A program made the translations under genes and the position numbers. This document shows, one piece after another, positions 59,799 through 64,000 of a stretch of 64,000 nt of DNA; the stretch's first letter is position 1; each line of letters opens with the position of its first letter. The notes beneath the pieces are model-generated. The model was not told the DNA's origin. It saw only the letters and a program-made list of their open reading frames with translations, and ran no database searches. Location of the stretch: NCBI GenBank assembly GCA_050732875.1, contig JBOHRQ010000008.1:5822-69821 (forward strand), in the 5' to 3' direction. The DNA is from DASRVA01 sp050732875. Lineage in GTDB: Bacteria; Gemmatimonadota; Gemmatimonadetes; JACCXV01; JAHWKZ01.

Positions 59799-61228
59799 GC
59801 CCGCGCTTCCGCGGCCAGCGCGGCCCAGTCGGTGTGAACGGCCTCACCCTCGGGGTCGGCGAGGAGGCGATACGTGTGGGCGCCGAACCAGTCCCGCTGG
59901 GCCTGGGTCAGGTTCTGGGGCAGCCGCTCCGTGCGGAAGGCGTCGAAATAGGACAGCGCGGCGCTCCAGCACGGCACGGGCAGCCCGATCCGCGCCGCCG
60001 AAGCCACCGCGCGCCGCCATCCATCCTGAGCCTGCTCCACCTCCCGACCGAGCGTCTCGTCGAGAAGCAGGTTCGGCAGGTCGGGCTCGCGCTCGAGGGC
60101 GTCGCGGATCGGATCCAGGAGCCGGGCGCGGATGATGCAGCCCCCGGTCCATATCCGCGCGACCTCGGCCGGCGGGATCTCCCAGCCGTGTTCCGCCGAG
60201 CCCTGGCGAATGAGGTCCATGCCCTGGGCGAACGCGCAGATCCTGGAGGCGTAGAGGGCCTTGCGGGCGTCCTCGGCGAGGTCCCGGCGCTCGTTGTCGG
60301 GGAGGGCGAAAGCGGGGCCGGCCAGCCGGCGGCTGCCGGCGATCCGCTCCTCGCGCCGGCTGGAGAGGACGCGGGCGTCCACCGCGGCAACGATCGACGG
60401 GACCGGGGCGCCCAGCTCGAGCGCGGTGATCGCCGTCCAGCGGCCGGTGCCCTTCTGTGCGGCCTCGTCCAGCACCAGCTCGACGAGCGGCTCGCCGGAG
60501 CGCTCATCGGTGACGCGGAAGATCTGAGCGGTGATCTCGAGGAGAAACGACTCCAGCTCGCCCTCGTTCCAGGCGCCGAACGTCCGGGCCAGCGTCGGCG
60601 CGTCATAGCCGAGCCCGCGCGAGAGGAAGTCGTACGCCTCGGCGATCCCCTGCATGTCGGCGTACTCGATCCCGTTGTGGACCATCTTCACGAAATGGCC
60701 GGCACCACCGGAGCCCAGGTACGCCACGCAGGGACCGGTCTCCGTGCGGGCGGCGATCGCCTCCAGGATCGGACGGATCCACTCGTAAGCCTCCCGAGGC
60801 CCGCCGGGCATGATCGCCGGGCCGTCCCGCGCGCCCTCGGCTCCGCCGCTGACGCCGACGCCGAAGAAATGGACGCCCTCCTCCGCCAGCCGTCGCCCGC
60901 GTCGCTCGGTGTCGGCGAAGTGGGAGTTGCCGCCGTCGAGCAGAATGTCGCCCTCGTCGAGGAGGGGCTCGAGGGCGTCGACGGTCTGCTGGACCGGCTT
61001 TCCCGCCGGGATCAGGAGAAGGATCCGCCGCGGCCGCTCCAGCGACTCGACCATCCCGGCCAGGCTGGTCGTGCCCGTGAAGCCCCGCTCCGGGTTCTCG
61101 GACAGGAACTGCCGGACCGCCTCGGTGCTGATGTCCCAGGCCGCCACCGACACGTCGTGATCGTCCAGGTTGAGGGCCAGGTTGGCCCCCATGGTGCCCA
61201 GACCGACGACACCGAACTCGGATTTCAT
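59795..61228 (-). CDS. gnd: 6-phosphogluconate dehydrogenase (decarboxylating)
   Basis: A 477-residue dehydrogenase making ribulose 5-phosphate and CO2. VVGLGTMGANLALNL (NADP), FGVGVSGGAEGARDGPAIMP, KMVHNGIEYADMQ with catalytic Lys and Asn, and GTGRWTAITALELGAPV. ATG 61228 has GAGGAGCTCCCC before it. It is first of the overlapped set gnd-zwf-pgl-glk. Confidence 0.95.
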   Translation of the reverse strand: MKSEFGVVGLGTMGANLALNLDDHDVSVAAWDISTEAVRQFLSENPERGFTGTTSLAGMVESLERPRRILLLIPAGKPVQQTVDALEPLLDEGDILLDGGNSHFADTERRGRRLAEEGVHFFGVGVSGGAEGARDGPAIMPGGPREAYEWIRPILEAIAARTETGPCVAYLGSGGAGHFVKMVHNGIEYADMQGIAEAYDFLSRGLGYDAPTLARTFGAWNEGELESFLLEITAQIFRVTDERSGEPLVELVLDEAAQKGTGRWTAITALELGAPVPSIVAAVDARVLSSRREERIAGSRRLAGPAFALPDNERRDLAEDARKALYASRICAFAQGMDLIRQGSAEHGWEIPPAEVARIWTGGCIIRARLLDPIRDALEREPDLPNLLLDETLGREVEQAQDGWRRAVASAARIGLPVPCWSAALSYFDAFRTERLPQNLTQAQRDWFGAHTYRLLADPEGEAVHTDWAALAAEARA

Positions 61229-61279
61229 GGGGAGCTCCTCATCACCGGCGGCAGTTTTCGACATTCGTCGATCCGGCCC

Positions 61280-61873
61280 TCAGATCGGGGTCGGCGACGG
61301 GCGCACCCGCTGCAGCCGCCGGCGAGCGGCGCGGAACAGACGCACGGAGAAGTACAGGATCACGGCCAGCAGGGCCCCCACCACCACCAGCGCGACGACA
61401 GGGAAGATCAGCGCCAGGAGGCCCAGCCCGAACACCAGCAGGTCCTCCAGCAAGCTCACGATCGAGTTGGAGACCGGCTCGGGCGAGGTGTTGACGACCG
61501 CCCGCGATCCCGCCTTCGCGAAGTGGCTGGTGGCCGCCACCGAGCCGCCGAGAAGGGCCACCAGCCCCTCCACGGCCGGGGATGCTTCGCCCACTGCGGC
61601 TACCGCGATCAGCGCCCCGCCCAGCGGCCGGATGACCGTGTGGACGGTGTCCCACAGTGAGTCCACCCACGGGATCTTGTCGGCCATGAACTCGACCAGA
61701 TACATGCCGATCGCGCCGTAGATGACGAGGTCGTTGTCGAAGACCTCGAACTGGACGGGCAGATCGACCCAGCCGTAACGGACGGTCAGGCCGAGAATGG
61801 CCACCGTGGCGTAGAGATTCACGCCCGAGGTGAACGAGAAGCCGAGGGCGCGGGCGATCTCGATCAGCGTCAT
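61280..61873 (-). CDS. DUF4126 membrane protein
   Basis: A 197-residue integral membrane protein with four or five spans (SGVNLYATVAILGLTVRYGW, VIYGAIGMYLVEFMADKIPW, LVFGLGLLALIFPVVALVVV). SGVNLYATVxxLG and FMADKIPWVDSLWDxxHT are the DUF4126 signatures. Function unknown. It lies between tal and gnd at 25- and 51-base gaps, so it is probably in the same transcript. Confidence 0.87.
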   Translation of the reverse strand: MTLIEIARALGFSFTSGVNLYATVAILGLTVRYGWVDLPVQFEVFDNDLVIYGAIGMYLVEFMADKIPWVDSLWDTVHTVIRPLGGALIAVAAVGEASPAVEGLVALLGGSVAATSHFAKAGSRAVVNTSPEPVSNSIVSLLEDLLVFGLGLLALIFPVVALVVVGALLAVILYFSVRLFRAARRRLQRVRPSPTPI

Positions 61874-61898
61874 GTCCCGAAAGTTCCGTCGGGCCGAT

Positions 61899-63026
61899 CT
61901 AGGAGGCGGTCACCCGGGCGCGCTCCTCGCGGATCGTCTCGAGGAGGTCGTCGTACGACTTCGCGAATTTCTCGACGCCTTCCTCCTCCAGCTCGCGCGT
62001 GACCTCACCAAAGTCGATTCCGAGGTCGTCGAGCGTGTCCATCATGCGGTGCGCCTCGTCCCGGCCGTCGAAGATCCTGACCTCGGGGCTCCCGTGGTCG
62101 CGGAACGCGTCGAGCGTGTCCGGGGGCACCGTGTTGACCGTGTCGGGGGCGATCAGGCCGTCGATGTAATAGACGTCGGGATAGTCGGGATCCTTGGTCG
62201 ACGTTGACGCCCAGAGGGGCCGCTGAAGCCGCACGCCTGCCTCCTCGAGGGCGGCGAAGTCGGCCGAGCGGAAGCGCTCCTCGAACCGCTCGTACGCGAT
62301 CCTGGCATTGGCGATCCCGATCTGTCCCAGGAGGCCGCGAATCCGCTCCTGCTCGCTCTCGTCGCCGGCCTTCTCGAGAAGCTTCTCGAGCCGACCATCG
62401 ACCTTCGTGTCGACACGGCTGACGAAGAAGCTCGCCACCGAAGCGAGGCGCGCCACCGGCTCGCCCCGATCGATCCGCTCCCGGAAAGCGTCGAACCAGG
62501 CGTCCATGACCTCGAGGTAGCGATCCACGGAGAAGAGGAGCGTGATGTTGATGTTGATCCCCTCGTCGAGACACTGCCGGATGGCCGGGAGGCCCTCCCG
62601 GGTCCCGGGAATCTTGACCATCACGTTGGGGCGGTCGCACGAGCTCCACAGCCGGTGCACCTCCTCGATCGTCCCCTTGGTGTCATAAGCCAGGGCGGGC
62701 CGGACCTCGATGGAGACGAACCCGTCGCGGCCTTCGGTCTCGTCGAAGAGCGGCCGGAAGTGATCCGCCGCCTCCTGGACGTCGGCGACGGCGAGCTTCT
62801 CGAAGATCTCGTCCGGCTCCATGTCGGGGCCGCACTCGCGGATCACATCGTCGTAGAGGTCGGTGTCGCTGATGGCCTTGTCGAAGATGGTCGGGTTGGA
62901 CGTCATCCCGGCCAGGCCGTCCTCTTCGATCAGCCGATCGAGCTCGCCGTCGAAGAGATCGCGGCGGATGTAATCGAGCCAGACCGATTGGCCGAGCTCG
63001 CGGAGACGGAGGAGTGGGTTGGACAT
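61899..63026 (-). CDS. tal: Transaldolase
   Basis: A 375-residue transaldolase of the actinobacterial/cyanobacterial length class. GMTSNPTIFDKAI near the N-terminus, catalytic Lys in NVMVKIPGTREGLPAI, and NINITLLFSVDRYLEVMDAW. It moves a dihydroxyacetone unit in the non-oxidative branch. GGGAGGATCGC precedes the ATG. DUF4126 follows 25 bases later. Confidence 0.93.
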   Translation of the reverse strand: MSNPLLRLRELGQSVWLDYIRRDLFDGELDRLIEEDGLAGMTSNPTIFDKAISDTDLYDDVIRECGPDMEPDEIFEKLAVADVQEAADHFRPLFDETEGRDGFVSIEVRPALAYDTKGTIEEVHRLWSSCDRPNVMVKIPGTREGLPAIRQCLDEGININITLLFSVDRYLEVMDAWFDAFRERIDRGEPVARLASVASFFVSRVDTKVDGRLEKLLEKAGDESEQERIRGLLGQIGIANARIAYERFEERFRSADFAALEEAGVRLQRPLWASTSTKDPDYPDVYYIDGLIAPDTVNTVPPDTLDAFRDHGSPEVRIFDGRDEAHRMMDTLDDLGIDFGEVTRELEEEGVEKFAKSYDDLLETIREERARVTAS

Positions 63027-63128
63027 GCGATCCTCCCGGATGGGTTGAGTGGAAGTAGAGCGCGAAGGGAAGATAGCGCCGCCCTCCGGGGGCCGCACGT
63101 AGGGCGTCTTACATTTCGTGGGACCGCG

Positions 63129-63596
63129 TCAGCCGCCTTCTCCTCGCAGCGCCTCCCGCTCCAGCGCCTCGACCTTGGCCAGCCGCCGCCGGTGGCGCTC
63201 GGCCCCCGAGAAGCGGGCCGCCAGAAATGCCGAGACGAGCTCGGCCGCGAGCTCGGGGCCCACCACCCGGGCCCCGAGGGTGAGGACATTCATCGCGTCG
63301 TGCTCGACCCCCTGGTGGGCGCTGTAGGTGTCGTGGCACATGGCGGCCCGGATGCCCGGGATCTTGCAGGCGGCCACGGCCACCCCGACGCCGCTCCCGC
63401 ACACGATGATTCCCCTCTCGGCCCGTCCGGCCACGATCGCCGTGCCGACGGCGCGGGCGTAGTCCGGGTAGTCATCGTCGGGGATGACCTCGTGGGCCCC
63501 GCAGTCGAGGAGCTCGTGGCCGGCGTCGGCGATGGCTTCGAGCAGGCGTGCCTTCAAGGGGAAGCCCGCGTGGTCGCAGCCGAAGGCGACGATCAT
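63129..63596 (-). CDS. rpiB: Ribose-5-phosphate isomerase B
   Basis: A 155-residue isomerase: FGCDHAGFPLKARL, DYPDYARAVG, the active-site Cys loop IIVCGSGVGVAVAACKIPGI and MNVLTLGARVVGPELA. It interconverts ribulose and ribose 5-phosphate. Between tkt (195 bases upstream) and tal (102 bases downstream). Confidence 0.95.
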   Translation of the reverse strand: MIVAFGCDHAGFPLKARLLEAIADAGHELLDCGAHEVIPDDDYPDYARAVGTAIVAGRAERGIIVCGSGVGVAVAACKIPGIRAAMCHDTYSAHQGVEHDAMNVLTLGARVVGPELAAELVSAFLAARFSGAERHRRRLAKVEALEREALRGEGG

Positions 63597-63709
63597 GAGT
63601 AGGACACCTGTTCACCTCGACGTTTTGGTCAGCGCGGAAGGACGAGAAACAGGCTTCGCCACGGCATCAGAAGATTGCTCCCGGGAGGCCAACGGGCTGG
63701 ACTGGACGA

Positions 63710-63730
63710 AACCGGACATTTTGTCCGGTT
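63710..63730. repeat. Perfect 9-bp inverted repeat between tkt and rpiB
   Basis: AACCGGACA (63710-63718) and TGTCCGGTT (63722-63730) flank TTT. No T-run follows on either strand, so a simple terminator is unlikely. It may be a regulator site upstream of rpiB, or a transcript hairpin after tkt. Confidence 0.55.
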
Positions 63731-63791
63731 GCATCCACTAGGCGAGATTAGGGGGAAACGCAGAGCCGAATAGGATCTACGTCACGCCCCG

Positions 63792-64000
63792 TCACGCCGT
63801 TGCCGGTTGCCCCACCAGCTCCCGCACGGCGCTGGCGATCCGATCCGGCGTGAAGCCGAACTTCTCCATGTTCGTCTCGCCCGGGGCGGAGGCGCCGAAG
63901 CGGTCGATGGCGATGATCCGGCCGCGGTCGCCGACCCACCGCTCCCAGCCCAGCGACGCGGCCGCCTCCACCGAGACGCGCGCGGTGATCGAGGGCGGGA
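63792..64000 (-). CDS. tkt: Transketolase, C-terminal end (partial)
   Basis: The gene enters from the right edge and ends at TGA 63792. The 69 residues visible, including ARVSVEAAASLGWERWVGDR and IIAIDRFGASAPGETNMEKF, are the conserved C-terminal domain of transketolase. The thiamine-binding part lies outside. It heads the pentose phosphate cluster. Confidence 0.93.
   Translation of the reverse strand, partial: PPSITARVSVEAAASLGWERWVGDRGRIIAIDRFGASAPGETNMEKFGFTPDRIASAVRELVGQPATA

Noticed and set aside
48696..64000. A Calvin-cycle cluster, suggested by fbp, fba, tkt and rpiB
   Set aside because: No RuBisCO or phosphoribulokinase is present, and zwf, gnd and pgl point to the oxidative pentose phosphate pathway with gluconeogenesis.

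Overview
The window is a high-GC, Gram-negative chromosomal segment. Outer-membrane barrels, TolC-type channels, RND pumps and many lipobox proteins indicate a diderm. The mix of an M14 peptidase with an NNRD motif, a GWxTD-type secreted protein and YVTN/Vgb-like propellers suggests Gemmatimonadota or a neighbouring phylum; this is inference, as no rRNA is present. Genes are tightly packed, with many 4-base ATGA/GTGA stop-start overlaps. No gene-free stretch exceeds 300 bases; the longest gaps are 4465-4722, 17700-17960 and 50726-50942. I saw no tRNA, rRNA, CRISPR array or insertion sequence.

Layout. 1-5526: end of lysA, a secreted beta-propeller, PBP4-type dacB, a tiny histone-tail-like Lys protein, pfkA and a glycine-zipper lipoprotein. 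5657-9803: hisN, a frameshifted DUF488 remnant, a cupredoxin pair divergent from a SufR-like Fe-S regulator, and an aldehyde dehydrogenase. 9905-17699: mug, a TPP riboswitch driving two overlapping tenA paralogues, an M14 peptidase, a GWxTD-like protein, a Nudix hydrolase and a methyltransferase. 17641-29990 is a copper region: an aquaporin remnant, a small secreted protein with CusCBA-type efflux, an MNT/HepT toxin-antitoxin pair with a broken hepT, then csoR-copA, two tiny proteins and an outer-membrane barrel. 30066-38398: a TadG-like protein, a PCYCGC lipoprotein with an in-frame TGA, other exported proteins, an M2/M3 peptidase and an XRE/DUF819 cluster. 38482-43193: a lipoprotein, a TetR cluster, YefM/YoeB, a lower-GC orphan gene, a hydrolase and a cupin. 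43267-47251: a TolC/adaptor/MacB-type permease operon without its ATPase. 47441-50725: fbp-fba-barrel-cupin. 50943-56249: FAD/Rieske oxidoreductase, GST, and an HD-GYP regulator/lipoprotein/histidine kinase operon. 56387-64000: glk, pgl, zwf, gnd, tal, rpiB and tkt, nearly the whole pentose phosphate pathway on one strand.

The observation most worth testing is 31316-31840. A PCYCGC-family lipoprotein has TGA exactly where relatives have the first Cys of a C-x-x-C pair. The family's C-terminal half continues in frame after it, and a short hairpin fits the bacterial SECIS spacing. This is a candidate new selenoprotein; a TGC-to-TGA nonsense mutation is the main alternative. Other notable points are near-leaderless promoters at regulator and toxin-antitoxin genes, tandem TenA enzymes of different catalytic class under one riboswitch, a QseG-like lipoprotein tied to an HD-GYP output, and three remnants or genes each broken by an apparent single-base slip.
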